Positions 50,394 to 61,830 are shown, numbered from the stretch's first letter. The stretch: DNA of 64,000 nucleotides from Intrasporangium flavum (GCF_001956915.1 NZ_MLJO01000008.1:62001-126000); one strand, 5' to 3'. Translations and numbers: made by a program. Notes: generated by a model not told the origin, from the sequence alone.

Positions 50394-51596
50394 ATGGCCC
50401 CCGCGTCCGACGCCCCCGGCACGACCACGGCCCCGACGCGCCGCCAGGCCCTGACCGTCGGCGTCGGGGCCGGTGGCCTCGCCACCGCCGACATGGTCCT
50501 CAACATCGGTCCGCAGCACCCCGCGACGCACGGCGTCCTGCGGCTGCGCATCGTCGTCGACGGCGAGCGCATCGTCACCGCCGAGCCCGTGATCGGCTAC
50601 ATGCACCGCGGCGCCGAGAAGCTCTTCGAGGTGCGCGACTACCGCCAGATCATCGTGCTGGCCAACCGCCACGACTGGCTCTCGGCGTTCTCCAACGAGC
50701 TCGGCGTCGTCCTCGGCGTCGAGCAGATGCTCGGCATGGAGGTGCCCGAACGGGCCGTCTGGGCGCGCACCCTGCTCGCCGAGCTCAACCGGGTGCTCAA
50801 CCACCTGATGTTCCTCGGCTCCTACCCGCTCGAGCTCGGCGCCATCACGCCCGTCTTCCACGCGTTCCGCGAGCGCGAGGAGCTGCAGGCCGTGATGGAG
50901 GAGGTGTCGGGCGGGCGGATGCACTTCATGTTCAACCGCGTCGGCGGCCTCAAGGAGGACCTCCCCGCCGGCTGGCTCGGCCGGGCCGGCCACGCCGTCG
51001 AGAGCGTCCGGCGGCGCCTGCCCGCCCTCGAGCGGCTCGTCGTCGGCAACGAGATCCTCGAGGGCCGCACCCGCGGCGTCGGGGTGCTCGCCCGCGCGAC
51101 GGCCCTCGCCTACGGCGTCTCCGGGCCGATCGCGCGCGCCAGCGGCGTCGACGTCGACCTGCGCCGCGACACCCCCTACCTCGCCTACGGCGAGCTGTTC
51201 GCCGATGGCGGTCCCGGACGCGTCGTCACCCGCACCGCCGGTGACTGCCTGGCCCGCCTCGAGGTGCTCCTCGAGCAGGTGCACGTGTCGCTCGACCTCG
51301 CCGAGGCGTGCCTCGACCGGCTCGTCGCCCTGCCGCAGGGCCCGATCAACGTCAAGCTGCCCAAGGTGCTCAAGGTGCCCGAGGGCCAGCTCTACTGCGC
51401 CACCGAGAACCCGCTCGGGTTCAACGGCTACTACCTCGTCTCCCGCGGCGAGAAGACGCCGTGGCGGCTCAAGCTGCGCTCGGCCTCGTTCAACAACGTC
51501 TCGGTGCTGACCGAGATGCTGCCGGGCCAGCTCATCGCCGACATGGTCGCCATCCTCGGCTCGATGTTCTTCGTCGTCGGCGACGTGGACAAGTGA
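50394..51596 (+). CDS. orphan NuoD-like (49-kDa complex I/[NiFe] hydrogenase large-subunit) protein
   Basis: 400 residues. After a 35-residue lead, the NuoD block [20 protein letters not shown] appears, then [17 protein letters not shown]-like [14 protein letters not shown], and the C-terminal [18 protein letters not shown] and [11 protein letters not shown]. NuoD binds quinone together with NuoB. Normal nuoD sits in a 14-gene operon; here no other nuo gene is near, so this is a second copy of the kind sometimes called nuoD2. Function as a respiratory subunit is uncertain. GTGA overlap with a small lipoprotein gene. Confidence 0.88.
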   Translation: MAPASDAPGTTTAPTRRQALTVGVGAGGLATADMVLNIGPQHPATHGVLRLRIVVDGERIVTAEPVIGYMHRGAEKLFEVRDYRQIIVLANRHDWLSAFSNELGVVLGVEQMLGMEVPERAVWARTLLAELNRVLNHLMFLGSYPLELGAITPVFHAFREREELQAVMEEVSGGRMHFMFNRVGGLKEDLPAGWLGRAGHAVESVRRRLPALERLVVGNEILEGRTRGVGVLARATALAYGVSGPIARASGVDVDLRRDTPYLAYGELFADGGPGRVVTRTAGDCLARLEVLLEQVHVSLDLAEACLDRLVALPQGPINVKLPKVLKVPEGQLYCATENPLGFNGYYLVSRGEKTPWRLKLRSASFNNVSVLTEMLPGQLIADMVAILGSMFFVVGDVDK

Positions 51597-51865
51597 GGGG
51601 CGCCGTGGGAACCGGGACGGGACGACGCGTCGGGCGCGACATGTGGCTGCGCGCGGCCGCCGTCGCCGTCATCACGGCGTCGGTGACGCTCGCCGCGGCG
51701 TGCTCCGACGAGGACACCGTCGACACCATCCCGCCGCCCTGGCCGGCGCGCACGACGACGCCCGACGGCCCGCCCGGGCCGCCGCGCACGAGCGCCACAA
51801 CCTCGACGATCACGCCGGTCTCGCCCACGTCGACGAGGCCGCCGGTGCTCACCACCGCCCGTTAG
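51593..51865 (+). CDS. small putative lipoprotein
   Basis: 90 residues from a GTG in a GTGA overlap with the NuoD-like gene. A basic lead with RRVGRD is followed by a hydrophobic stretch ([16 protein letters not shown]) and lipobox LAAAC, then an acidic SDEDTVDT and a 45-residue Pro/Thr/Ser-rich tail. No known domain. A shorter start at ATG 51641 is possible. Overlap with the NuoD-like gene suggests coupled translation. Confidence 0.65.
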   Translation: MRGAVGTGTGRRVGRDMWLRAAAVAVITASVTLAAACSDEDTVDTIPPPWPARTTTPDGPPGPPRTSATTSTITPVSPTSTRPPVLTTAR

Positions 51866-51889
51866 CCCGTCCGACGCGGGTCGGCACCC

Positions 51890-52867
51890 TCACATCGTCT
51901 CGGTGAGGAACCGTCCCGTCTGCACGTCGACGACCGGGCGCGTCCCCAGCGGTCGCGACAGCGGGACGAGACTCGGCGTCGCGTGGCCCGCCGCGTGACA
52001 GGTGCCGCCGGTCCACGGCTGCGACGAGCCGCCGACGACGACGAGGTCGGGTGTCTCGAGCACGTGCGAGACGATCTGCAGGTCGCACGAGCCGTGCTCG
52101 ACCGCCACCTCGACGCCATTGCCGGGGCGGCCGCGCGCCCACGCGGCCCCCAGCACGTGGTAGTCGTAGTCGTCGAAGACCATGGTCAGCGGCAGGTCGG
52201 GCAGCGATGCCTCGCTCGCGGCGACCACCTGGTAGGGCGTCGTCAGCCCGTCGGCCCAGAACCGCCACACCGGCACCGACGCCGGCCCGCGGCTCGTCGC
52301 GAGCGTCACCCGGCCCAGGTCGGCGCGGTTCACCACCGGGCACGGGCCGCCGGGGTCGCCGTCGCAGCCGATGCCGTGCTTCAGCACCCACACCAGCGTG
52401 TCGGGCGCACTCATGAGGTCGACGGGCTGGGTGCCCCCGTGCACGAGCGTGACCGTACCGGACCGCGCTGCCCCGGACAGGTCGGGACCTGCCCGGAAGG
52501 CGTACGAGCCGAAGGCGGTCTTGGTGGCGTCGTCGGGGTAACCCGTCTCGACGATGCGCGGGGACAGCAGCGCCAGCGAGGCGCTGTAGGCGCGCACGGC
52601 ACCGCTGGCCCGCAGACGGTCGACGGCCTGTTGGGCCCGCGCGCGAAAGGCGGCGCTGGCCGTCGGCTCGAACGGGACGGCGCTGGGCGCGTCGGAGGCA
52701 TCGACCCCTCGGACGCGTTCGAGCGGCGTCGCCGCGCCGGCGCCTCCGGACGACGCGCTGCACCCCGCCAGCGCGACGACGGCGACCGCGAGGCTCGCCA
52801 CGACGGCGCGTGACCGCGCCCGCCCACGGTGCGTGCGACCGTGGCCTCCACTCCCCCGTGACTGCAT
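51890..52867 (-). CDS. hypothetical lipoprotein
   Basis: 325 residues. Signal peptide with lipobox VVALAGC near residue 36. The mature part contains several Cys (GCDGDPGGPCPV, GSCDLQ, GGTCHAAGH) that could pair as disulphides, and a DDYDYHVLGA block. No recognised domain; probably a surface lipoprotein of actinobacteria. Converges with the small lipoprotein gene, 24 bp apart. Confidence 0.75.
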   Translation of the reverse strand: MQSRGSGGHGRTHRGRARSRAVVASLAVAVVALAGCSASSGGAGAATPLERVRGVDASDAPSAVPFEPTASAAFRARAQQAVDRLRASGAVRAYSASLALLSPRIVETGYPDDATKTAFGSYAFRAGPDLSGAARSGTVTLVHGGTQPVDLMSAPDTLVWVLKHGIGCDGDPGGPCPVVNRADLGRVTLATSRGPASVPVWRFWADGLTTPYQVVAASEASLPDLPLTMVFDDYDYHVLGAAWARGRPGNGVEVAVEHGSCDLQIVSHVLETPDLVVVGGSSQPWTGGTCHAAGHATPSLVPLSRPLGTRPVVDVQTGRFLTETM

Positions 52868-52884
52868 GTCCTGATGACACCACA

Positions 52885-52983
52885 GCAGGGTGGTTCCGTT
52901 GCGCTGATGCCTCGAAGCGGGCGCTGGTCCGCCTGCGCCCTCCGTCACTGCTCAGCGAGAGTGAGCACTGACGCAGGGTGGTT
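52885..52983. repeat. 11-bp direct repeat around a hairpin
   Basis: GCAGGGTGGTT occurs at 52885-52895 and 52973-52983, on either side of the hairpin at 52945-52971, in the gap between the folate operon end and the lipoprotein gene. Confidence 0.7.
52945..52971 (-). terminator. probable terminator of the ftsH-fol operon
   Basis: TCACTGCTCA, a 7-nt loop and TGAGCACTGA form a 10-bp stem with one mismatch, 23 bp after the DUF3180 stop codon on the minus strand. Confidence 0.6.
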
Positions 52984-52994
52984 GGCAGAGCGGG

Positions 52995-53486
52995 TCAGGC
53001 CTTGGGGTCGTGGCCGTTGCCGGGGTGGTCGTCCTCGTCGCCGGGGCGCAGGCGGCACCAGCGCTGCACGAGCATCCCGGCGGCAGAGAGCAGGACGGCC
53101 ACGACCGCGTGCGCGACGAACGGCCAGATGCGGTCGCGCTGGGACTGGACGTCGGCGTCGGGCAGCAGGACGAGCACGTTGGCGACGTACCAGCCCACGA
53201 GGGCGGCACCGGTGAGGGCGGCCGCCTGCCCGAGCACGAGGGTGCGGGCCGCGCGCAGCGGCGTCACGTGCGGCTGGGCGAGGCCGTCACGGACCTTGCG
53301 CACCTGCCAGCCGGCGACGACGAGGCCGCCACCGAGGAAGAGCATGGCGACGAGGCCGATCCACCCCGGGTCGGGCACGCCGCGGCCGCCGCCGGCCACC
53401 GAACGGAGCCCGAGCCAGGCCAGGACCGTGACGACGAGGCCGGTCAGCACCAGGGCGGTGACCCGGATGCCGGAGTGCGGTCTCAC
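52995..53486 (-). CDS. DUF3180 family membrane protein
   Basis: 163 residues from a GTG in a GTGA overlap with folBK. Four hydrophobic segments (about 7-25, 40-58, 82-102, 122-140) and the spacing typical of DUF3180, which is regularly the gene after folK in actinobacteria. Function unknown; its constant place in the folate operon suggests a linked role but nothing in the sequence shows it. Confidence 0.83.
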   Translation of the reverse strand: MRPHSGIRVTALVLTGLVVTVLAWLGLRSVAGGGRGVPDPGWIGLVAMLFLGGGLVVAGWQVRKVRDGLAQPHVTPLRAARTLVLGQAAALTGAALVGWYVANVLVLLPDADVQSQRDRIWPFVAHAVVAVLLSAAGMLVQRWCRLRPGDEDDHPGNGHDPKA

Positions 53487-54370
53487 AGCTGCTCCCAGGC
53501 GGGGCCGGGCCGGACGCCGGACCGGTCGAGACCCTCCAGGAGGTCCTCGACGGGCCGGATGCCGTGGCGCCCCTCGCCGACCCGCAGGCTGGCGCGGGGG
53601 TCGACCGCGAGCCACGGCACGAGGACGAAGGCGCGCTCGTGCGCGCGAGGGTGCGGCAGGGTGAGCCGCGCGTCGTCGCGCACCACCTCGCGGTGGCCGC
53701 CGGGACGCCCGTACTGGACGAGGTCGAGGTCGAGGGTCCGCGCGCCCCAGCGGACGTCGCGGGTGCGACCGTGGTCGGCCTCGATGCGGTGCAGCTCGGC
53801 GAGCAGGTCGGTGGGGTGCAGCAGGGAGCGGCCCACGACGACGGCGTTGAGGAACTCGGGCTGGTCGGGACCGCCCACCGGGTCGGTGGCGACGATGTCG
53901 GACACCCCGGTGACCGTCATGCCGGGCAGTGCCGTGAGGGCCGCGACGGCGTCGGTCAGGGTGTGGGCGCGGTCGCCGAGGTTGGTGCCGAGCGCGATGA
54001 CGACCTGGGCGGCGTTGGTGCGGGTGACCCTGACCTGGACGTCGGTGAACGGGTGGCCGACCGGCGCCTCGGGCTTGTGCACGACGACCTCGACGGTGTG
54101 GACGAGGTCGTGGCGCAGCACGTCGTCGGCGATGACCTCGGCGAGGCGTTCGATGAGGTCGAAGGAGGGCCCGGTGATGCGCGCGACGACGTCGCCCGCC
54201 ACCTCGGCGTAGTTGACCGTGGCCCCGAGCGCATCGGTGCGGCCGGCCGGCTCGAGGTCGAGCATCATCGTCACGTCGACGAGGAACGTCTGGCCGTCGC
54301 GCTTCTCGCTCGCGAGGACTCCGTGGTGGCCGCGCGCCGTCACTCCCTGCAGCACGATCCGGTCGGGCAT
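53483..54370 (-). CDS. folK: bifunctional dihydroneopterin aldolase / HPPK (FolB-FolK fusion)
   Basis: 295 residues carrying two consecutive folate enzymes. Residues 1 to about 118 are dihydroneopterin aldolase (GVTARGHHGVLASEKRDGQ, VNYAEVA, IERLAEVIADDVL, VHKPEAPV). From about 122, HPPK begins: VIALGTNLGDRAHTL, VATDPVGGPDQPEFLNAVVV, RWGARTLDLDLVQYG and LPHPRAHERAFVLVPWL. There is no stop, frameshift or start signal between them, so a fused protein is made. It converts dihydroneopterin to 6-hydroxymethyl-dihydropterin pyrophosphate. Some actinobacteria have the same fusion, others separate genes. Confidence 0.95.
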   Translation of the reverse strand: MPDRIVLQGVTARGHHGVLASEKRDGQTFLVDVTMMLDLEPAGRTDALGATVNYAEVAGDVVARITGPSFDLIERLAEVIADDVLRHDLVHTVEVVVHKPEAPVGHPFTDVQVRVTRTNAAQVVIALGTNLGDRAHTLTDAVAALTALPGMTVTGVSDIVATDPVGGPDQPEFLNAVVVGRSLLHPTDLLAELHRIEADHGRTRDVRWGARTLDLDLVQYGRPGGHREVVRDDARLTLPHPRAHERAFVLVPWLAVDPRASLRVGEGRHGIRPVEDLLEGLDRSGVRPGPAWEQL

Positions 54371-54419
54371 CGGTCGGTTCTCCTCCGTCGTTCTCATCGG
54401 GTGGGTGGCTGTCGCCGGG

Positions 54420-55313
54420 TCAGTCGGCGAGGTCCTCGGGGGCGTGGTCGAGGGCCGCCTGGACGACGGCCAGGGCCCGCACGGTGGAGGCGACGTCGTG
54501 GACCCGGACGCACCACAGGCCCGCCATCGCGGCCATGACCGACGTGGCGGTGGTCTCGACGTCGCGCTCGGCGGCGGGGCGCGGGGCCTCGTCGGCGCCG
54601 CGACCGAGCCGGCCCAGGAAGGTCTTGCGCGAGGCGCCGAGCAGGATCGGGTGGCCCAGGCCGTGCAGCACCGGCAGCGCCGCGATGAGGGCCCAGTTGT
54701 GCTCGGCCGTCTTGGCGAAGCCGAGGCCCGGGTCGAGCACGAGCCGCTCGGGTGCGATGCCGGCCTCGAGCAGCTCGTCGCGGCGGGCCGAGAGCTCGTC
54801 GAGCACCTCGCCGACGACGTTGCCGTACACGGCCCGCGACTGCATCTGGGTGCTGTGGCCGCGCCAGTGCATCGCGACGAACGGCCAGCCGGCCGCCGCG
54901 ACGAGCGGCACCATCTCGGGGTCGGCGAGCCCGCCCGAGACGTCGTTGACGATCGTGGCCCCGGCCTCGACGGCGGCCGCGGCCACCTCGGCCCGCATCG
55001 TGTCGACCGACACGACGGCACCGCGGGCGCTCAGCGCCTCGATGACGGGCACGACGCGGCGCAGCTCCTCGGCCACGGACGGACGCTCGGCGCCCGGACG
55101 CGTCGACTCGCCACCGACGTCGACGACGTCGGCGCCGGCCGCGAGCACCTCGAGCCCGTGCGCGATCGCCGCGTCGGGCTCGAACCACTCGCCGCCGTCG
55201 GAGAAGGAGTCGGGCGTGACGTTGACGACCCCCATGACGAGGGTGCGCTCGGTGGTGGCCAGCAGCTCCTCGGCGGGAGAGCCCGCTCCCGGCTCCGCGT
55301 AGCGTCCGCTCAC
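54420..55313 (-). CDS. folP: dihydropteroate synthase
   Basis: 297 residues. Joins p-aminobenzoate to the pterin pyrophosphate; target of sulfonamides. [16 protein letters not shown] near 30, [26 protein letters not shown] and GASRKTFLG are all intact. GTG start in a GTGA overlap with folE. Confidence 0.96.
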   Translation of the reverse strand: MSGRYAEPGAGSPAEELLATTERTLVMGVVNVTPDSFSDGGEWFEPDAAIAHGLEVLAAGADVVDVGGESTRPGAERPSVAEELRRVVPVIEALSARGAVVSVDTMRAEVAAAAVEAGATIVNDVSGGLADPEMVPLVAAAGWPFVAMHWRGHSTQMQSRAVYGNVVGEVLDELSARRDELLEAGIAPERLVLDPGLGFAKTAEHNWALIAALPVLHGLGHPILLGASRKTFLGRLGRGADEAPRPAAERDVETTATSVMAAMAGLWCVRVHDVASTVRALAVVQAALDHAPEDLAD

Positions 55314-55882
55314 TTGTTGCCCTCGAGCATGAGCGCCATGGCCTCCGCTCGAGTGGCCGGGTCGCGGAGCTGGCCGCGGACGGCCGAGGTGAGGGTGGAG
55401 GCGCCCGGCTTGCGGATGCCGCGCATCGACATGCACAGGTGCTCGGCCTGGATGACGACGATGACGCCCTGCACGTCGAGGTGCTCGACGAGCGAGTCGG
55501 CGATCTGCGAGGTGAGCCGCTCCTGCACCTGCGGGCGCCGGGCGAACACCTCGACGAGCCGGGCCAGCTTCGACAGGCCGGTCACCCGCCCGTGCTTGTC
55601 CGGGATGTAGCCGATGTGCGCCACGCCGTGGAACGGCACGAGGTGGTGCTCGCACGTGCTGTAGAGCTCGATGTCGCGGACGATGACGAGCTCTTGGTGG
55701 TCGATGGAGAACGTCGTGCTGAGCACCGACTCGGCCGTCTGGTCGAGTCCGGCGAAGATCTCGGCGTAGGCCCGGGCGACGCGGCCCGGCGTGTCGCGCA
55801 GGCCCTCGCGCTCGGGGTCCTCACCGACGGCGAGCAGCAGCTCGCGGACCGCGGCCTCGGCGCGCGCGTGGTCGACCGCCAC
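55310..55882 (-). CDS. folE: GTP cyclohydrolase I
   Basis: 190 residues. First step of folate synthesis. Zinc ligands in [12 protein letters not shown] and in the [11 protein letters not shown] loop; [20 protein letters not shown] and TSAVRGQL also match. GTG start three bases after the ftsH stop, so it is probably cotranscribed with ftsH. Confidence 0.97.
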   Translation of the reverse strand: MAVDHARAEAAVRELLLAVGEDPEREGLRDTPGRVARAYAEIFAGLDQTAESVLSTTFSIDHQELVIVRDIELYSTCEHHLVPFHGVAHIGYIPDKHGRVTGLSKLARLVEVFARRPQVQERLTSQIADSLVEHLDVQGVIVVIQAEHLCMSMRGIRKPGASTLTSAVRGQLRDPATRAEAMALMLEGNK

Positions 55883-55885
55883 CCG

Positions 55886-57991
<2,106 letters not shown>

Positions 57992-58024
57992 GTACGTGCG
58001 GGGCTGGGCAGCCCCGGTCCTCCT
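57992..58024 (-). promoter_or_regulatory. ftsH: ftsH leader: Shine-Dalgarno, hairpin, start codon
   Basis: On the minus strand AGGAGGA (58024-58018) is followed by CC, the hairpin GGGGCTGCCCAGCCCC (58015-58000), eight bases, and the ATG. Linear spacing is 26 nt, too long; with the 16-nt hairpin folded it becomes about 10 nt. Confidence 0.55.
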
Positions 58025-58235
58025 GCTCGTCCGGTGAGTTCGTCCTCCGGCACAACGTCCGGCGAACTACCAGTGTTCCGCATCCGGCCGGTGCCTGACC
58101 AACCAGCCCGTACCCGTTCGGGCGGCGGCGCCAAAACCGGTTGCCGCCCACGGTCGCCGGTTGCTGGACTGGTGCCACCGCCCGACCGGGCGGGAGCGCG
58201 CCAGGAGGCACGCACCACGAGGAGAGGAGAGCGGG
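58025..58235. other. ftsH / ribosomal-protection divergent intergenic region
   Basis: About 210 bp between the ftsH leader and the uORF. It contains a direct repeat CCGGTTGC at 58137-58144 and 58157-58164 (20-bp period) and an inverted pair GGCGGC (58121-58126)/GCCGCC (58143-58148) around CCAAAACCGG. I see no confident -10 or WhiB7-type A-rich promoter motif. Promoters for both directions must lie here. Confidence 0.4.
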
Positions 58236-58367
58236 ATGCGCCGCTGCTTCATGTCACCCGAGCAGGTCACCCACACCTGCGTACCGGACATGGAGCACCT
58301 TGGACACCCCACCCACCTCACCGGTGCGCCCGCGCACCACCAACCTCGGGATCCTCGCCCACGTTGA
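58236..58367 (+). CDS. candidate 43-residue leader peptide (uORF) of the ribosomal protection gene
   Basis: ATG at 58236 is preceded by the strongest Shine-Dalgarno-like tract of the neighbourhood (GGAGAGGAGAGCGGG). The frame encodes MRRCFMSPEQVTHTC and further His/Pro-rich residues, ending at TGA 58365-58367, 44 bases inside the next gene in a different frame. The downstream gene has no Shine-Dalgarno sequence of its own at its best start. This layout fits a regulatory leader peptide or translational coupling. It could also be chance. Confidence 0.45.
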   Translation: MRRCFMSPEQVTHTCVPDMEHLGHPTHLTGAPAHHQPRDPRPR

Positions 58368-60420
58368 CGCGGGCAAGACGAGCCTGACCGAGCGTCTCCT
58401 GCTGCACGCCGGCGTCATCGCCGAGCTCGGGAGCGTCGACGCCGGCAGCACCCGCACCGACACCCTCGCGCTCGAGCGCGCCCGCGGCATCACGATCAAG
58501 GCGGCGGTCGTCTCGTTCGAGCTGCCCGACCCGCTCACGCCGGCGCAGCCGTTGACGGTCAACCTCGTCGACACCCCGGGCCACTCCGACTTCATCGCCG
58601 AGGTCGAGCGCTCGCTCGCCGTCCTCGACGGCGCGGTGCTCGTCGTGTCGGCGGTCGAGGGCGTGCAGGCCCAGACGCGCGTCCTCTGGCGGGCGTTGCG
58701 CCGCCTGCGCATCCCGACGGTCCTGTTCGTCAACAAGCTCGACCGAGCGGGCGCGTGCACCGACACCGTGCTGCGCCAGGTGCGTGACCGGCTCGGCTTG
58801 ACGCCCGTGCTGCTGTCACGCCCCGTCGACGAGGGCGCGCGGGCCGCGTCGGTCGTCCCGGACGGGCTGGCGGCCCTCGGCCTGGCGCGGTCCGACGACG
58901 CCCGATCTGACGACCGACGCGTCACCGAACGGCTCGTCGAGGCACTGTCCGACGTAGACGAGGACCCCGACGACCTCGTCGCCGACTGGCTCGACCGGCC
59001 GGACACGGTCGACGCGGCCCGGCTCCGGGCGGCGCTCGGCGCCCGGACGGCCACCGGGCGGGCCTGCCCGGTGCTCGTCGGGTCGGCGATCACCGGCGCC
59101 GGCGTCGCGGATCTCGCGGCGGCCCTGCCCCGGCTCCTCCCGGCCGGCACGCCCGATGCCGACGCGCCCCTGGCCGGCACGGTCTTCGCCGTCCAGCGCG
59201 GGCCGGCCGGCGAGAAGGTCGCGCTCGTCGACGTCACCTCGGGCTCGCTCGCCGTCCGCGACCGCGTCCTCGTCCACGACGGGCGGGCGGTGGAGTCCGG
59301 CCACGACCACGAGCCGTGGGAGGAGCGGGTCACGGGGCTCGACGTCCACGCGTTGGGCGGGGTCCGGCGCACCGGGCGCGTGTCCGCGGGCCACATCGCG
59401 CGGGTCGTCGGCCTCGAACGGGCCCGCATCGGCGACCTCGTCGGTGATGCCCGGGTCGCCCGCCCGCTCGTGCACGAGTTCTCGCCGCCGACGCTCGAGA
59501 CCGTGGTCGAGCCGGTCGACCCCGACGCCCGGTCCGCGCTGCACACGGCCCTGACGCGGCTGGCCGAGCAGGACCCGCTCATCGACCTGCGCCACGACGA
59601 GCTGCGCGGCGAGACCCACGTGTCGCTCTACGGCGAGGTGCAGAAGGAGGTCATCGGCGCGACGCTCGAGGCCGAGCACGGCGTCGCGGCCACCTTCAGC
59701 ACGACCAGCGTCATCTGCCGCGAGCGCGTCGTCGGGTCGGGGGCCGCGCACGAGCTCATCGGCGTCGCGCCCAACCCGTTCCTGGCCACCGTCGGCCTGC
59801 GCGTCGACGCCGCCCCGGCCGGCACGGGCGTCCGGTTCGCCCTCGAGGTCGAGCTCGGCTCGATGCCGCCGGCGTTCTTCACCGCGGTCGAGGAGACCGT
59901 GCACGCGACGCTCGGCCAGGGGCTGCACGGCTGGGCGGTCACCGACTGCGTCGTGACGATGACGCACTCGGGGTACTACCCGCGGCAGAGCCACATGCAC
60001 CAGAAGTTCGACAAGTCGATGAGCAGCACGGCGGGCGACTTCCGGGGCCTCACCCCGCTCGTGCTCATGGAGGCGCTGCGCCTGGCGGGCACGACGGTCG
60101 AGGAGCCGTTCCACCGCTTCGACCTCGAGGTGCCGAGCGACGTGCTCGGCGCGACGCTGACGATGCTCGCGCACGTGCGGGCGACGCCGGACGGCACGAC
60201 GGTGCTCGGCGACGTCACGCGGCTGCGCGGCGAGGTGCCGGCCGAGCGGCTGCACGAGCTGCAGCAGCGGGTGCCGGGTCTCACGAGCGGGCTCGGCGAC
60301 CTCGCCACGGGCTTCGACGGCTACCGGCCGGTGGCCGGCGCGCCACCCTCGCGCCCGCGCACCGACCACGACCCGCTGCACCGGCGCGAGTACCTGCTCC
60401 GGGTGGCGGGCAAGCTGTGA
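58324..60420 (+). CDS. TetM/OtrA-family ribosomal protection GTPase
   Basis: 698 residues from GTG 58324 (TTG 58300, with a GGAG four bases before it, would add eight). EF-G-like: P-loop HVDAGKT at about residues 11-17, switch II DTPGHSDF, NKLD, and SAITGAGV. The C-terminal part is that of tetracycline ribosomal protection proteins, not EF-G: SGYYPRQSHMHQKFDKSMSS followed by DFRGLTPLVLMEALRLAGTTVEEP. These proteins release tetracyclines from ribosomes; OtrA of Streptomyces is the natural producer version. Chromosomal, with neighbour-like G+C, so probably intrinsic. Actual resistance is untested. Confidence 0.87.
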   Translation: MRPRTTNLGILAHVDAGKTSLTERLLLHAGVIAELGSVDAGSTRTDTLALERARGITIKAAVVSFELPDPLTPAQPLTVNLVDTPGHSDFIAEVERSLAVLDGAVLVVSAVEGVQAQTRVLWRALRRLRIPTVLFVNKLDRAGACTDTVLRQVRDRLGLTPVLLSRPVDEGARAASVVPDGLAALGLARSDDARSDDRRVTERLVEALSDVDEDPDDLVADWLDRPDTVDAARLRAALGARTATGRACPVLVGSAITGAGVADLAAALPRLLPAGTPDADAPLAGTVFAVQRGPAGEKVALVDVTSGSLAVRDRVLVHDGRAVESGHDHEPWEERVTGLDVHALGGVRRTGRVSAGHIARVVGLERARIGDLVGDARVARPLVHEFSPPTLETVVEPVDPDARSALHTALTRLAEQDPLIDLRHDELRGETHVSLYGEVQKEVIGATLEAEHGVAATFSTTSVICRERVVGSGAAHELIGVAPNPFLATVGLRVDAAPAGTGVRFALEVELGSMPPAFFTAVEETVHATLGQGLHGWAVTDCVVTMTHSGYYPRQSHMHQKFDKSMSSTAGDFRGLTPLVLMEALRLAGTTVEEPFHRFDLEVPSDVLGATLTMLAHVRATPDGTTVLGDVTRLRGEVPAERLHELQQRVPGLTSGLGDLATGFDGYRPVAGAPPSRPRTDHDPLHRREYLLRVAGKL

Positions 60421-60426
60421 ACGGGC

Positions 60427-61266
60427 TCAGGCGGTGGCGGCGCGGAGGGCCTCGAGCACGCGCCGGTCGATGCCGTCGGGGCTGAGCCGGGCCTCGTAGT
60501 TGGCGTTGCCGGCCCAGTCGGCGAGGGCGGTGGGCAGGTCGGGCGCGCCGCCGTCGCCGACGGGGTGCCCGGCCTGCGCGAGCCGGTCGGCGACCTCGTC
60601 CCCGAGGGGCCCGGTCAGCGCCTGGACGCCCTCGGGCCGGCCGAAGTACATCTCCCACTCGTCGAGGAGGCGGCCGAGCTCGGTGACGGGGTCGGCGTGG
60701 TCGTCGACGCGCAGGTCGGCGAGCACGCCGGACGCGTCGTAGCCCGTGCCGGGCTCGACGGCGTAGACGGCCGCGCTCTGCCGGCCGCGTGAGTCCCCGC
60801 CCGCGGCGTCGCCGGCGACGAGCGCCGCGAGGAGCCGCCTCGCCAGGCCCTGCCCAGCGGAGGCGTGCCACGCCTGCTCCATCGCCTCGACGACCTCCGG
60901 GCCGGTGAGGATGTTGCCCTGGATCGCGTACGCGGTGTCGCCGTCGTCGCGCGCCACGCCCCCGGCCCACGGGTTGCACTCGCGGCCGGTGAACGTCGCG
61001 GCGCTCGCGACGCCGACGACCCCGACCTGACGCGTCTCGCGGCCGTCGTCGAGGGCGGTGGCCTCCTCGAGCGCCGACGCGGCGTCCTCACCGGTGCCGA
61101 GGCGCGCGAGCAGCTCGCCGAGGTAGGCGACTCGGGCGTAGGACTGCGTGGCGACGGCCCCGGTGCCGAGGCGGGCGCCGGGCACGACGGCGCCGACCGC
61201 GAGGAACTTGCTCGCGACGGCGACGCCGTAGGCCTCACCCTGCCGGGCGACGATCGAGAAGGTCAC
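60427..61266 (-). CDS. DUF1028 family protein (Ntn-hydrolase-like)
   Basis: 279 residues. The opening TFSIVARQGEAYGVAVASKFLAVGAVVPGARLG and QGNILTGPEVVEAM match DUF1028, a family with an Ntn-hydrolase-like fold but no established activity. The C-terminal about 60 residues hold a peptidoglycan-binding-like helical part (LPTALADWAGNANYEARL), as in longer family members. GTG start. 12 bp downstream of hpt on the same strand; converges with the ribosomal protection gene. Confidence 0.87.
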   Translation of the reverse strand: MTFSIVARQGEAYGVAVASKFLAVGAVVPGARLGTGAVATQSYARVAYLGELLARLGTGEDAASALEEATALDDGRETRQVGVVGVASAATFTGRECNPWAGGVARDDGDTAYAIQGNILTGPEVVEAMEQAWHASAGQGLARRLLAALVAGDAAGGDSRGRQSAAVYAVEPGTGYDASGVLADLRVDDHADPVTELGRLLDEWEMYFGRPEGVQALTGPLGDEVADRLAQAGHPVGDGGAPDLPTALADWAGNANYEARLSPDGIDRRVLEALRAATA

Positions 61267-61278
61267 GGCGTCCGGCCC

Positions 61279-61830
<552 letters not shown>

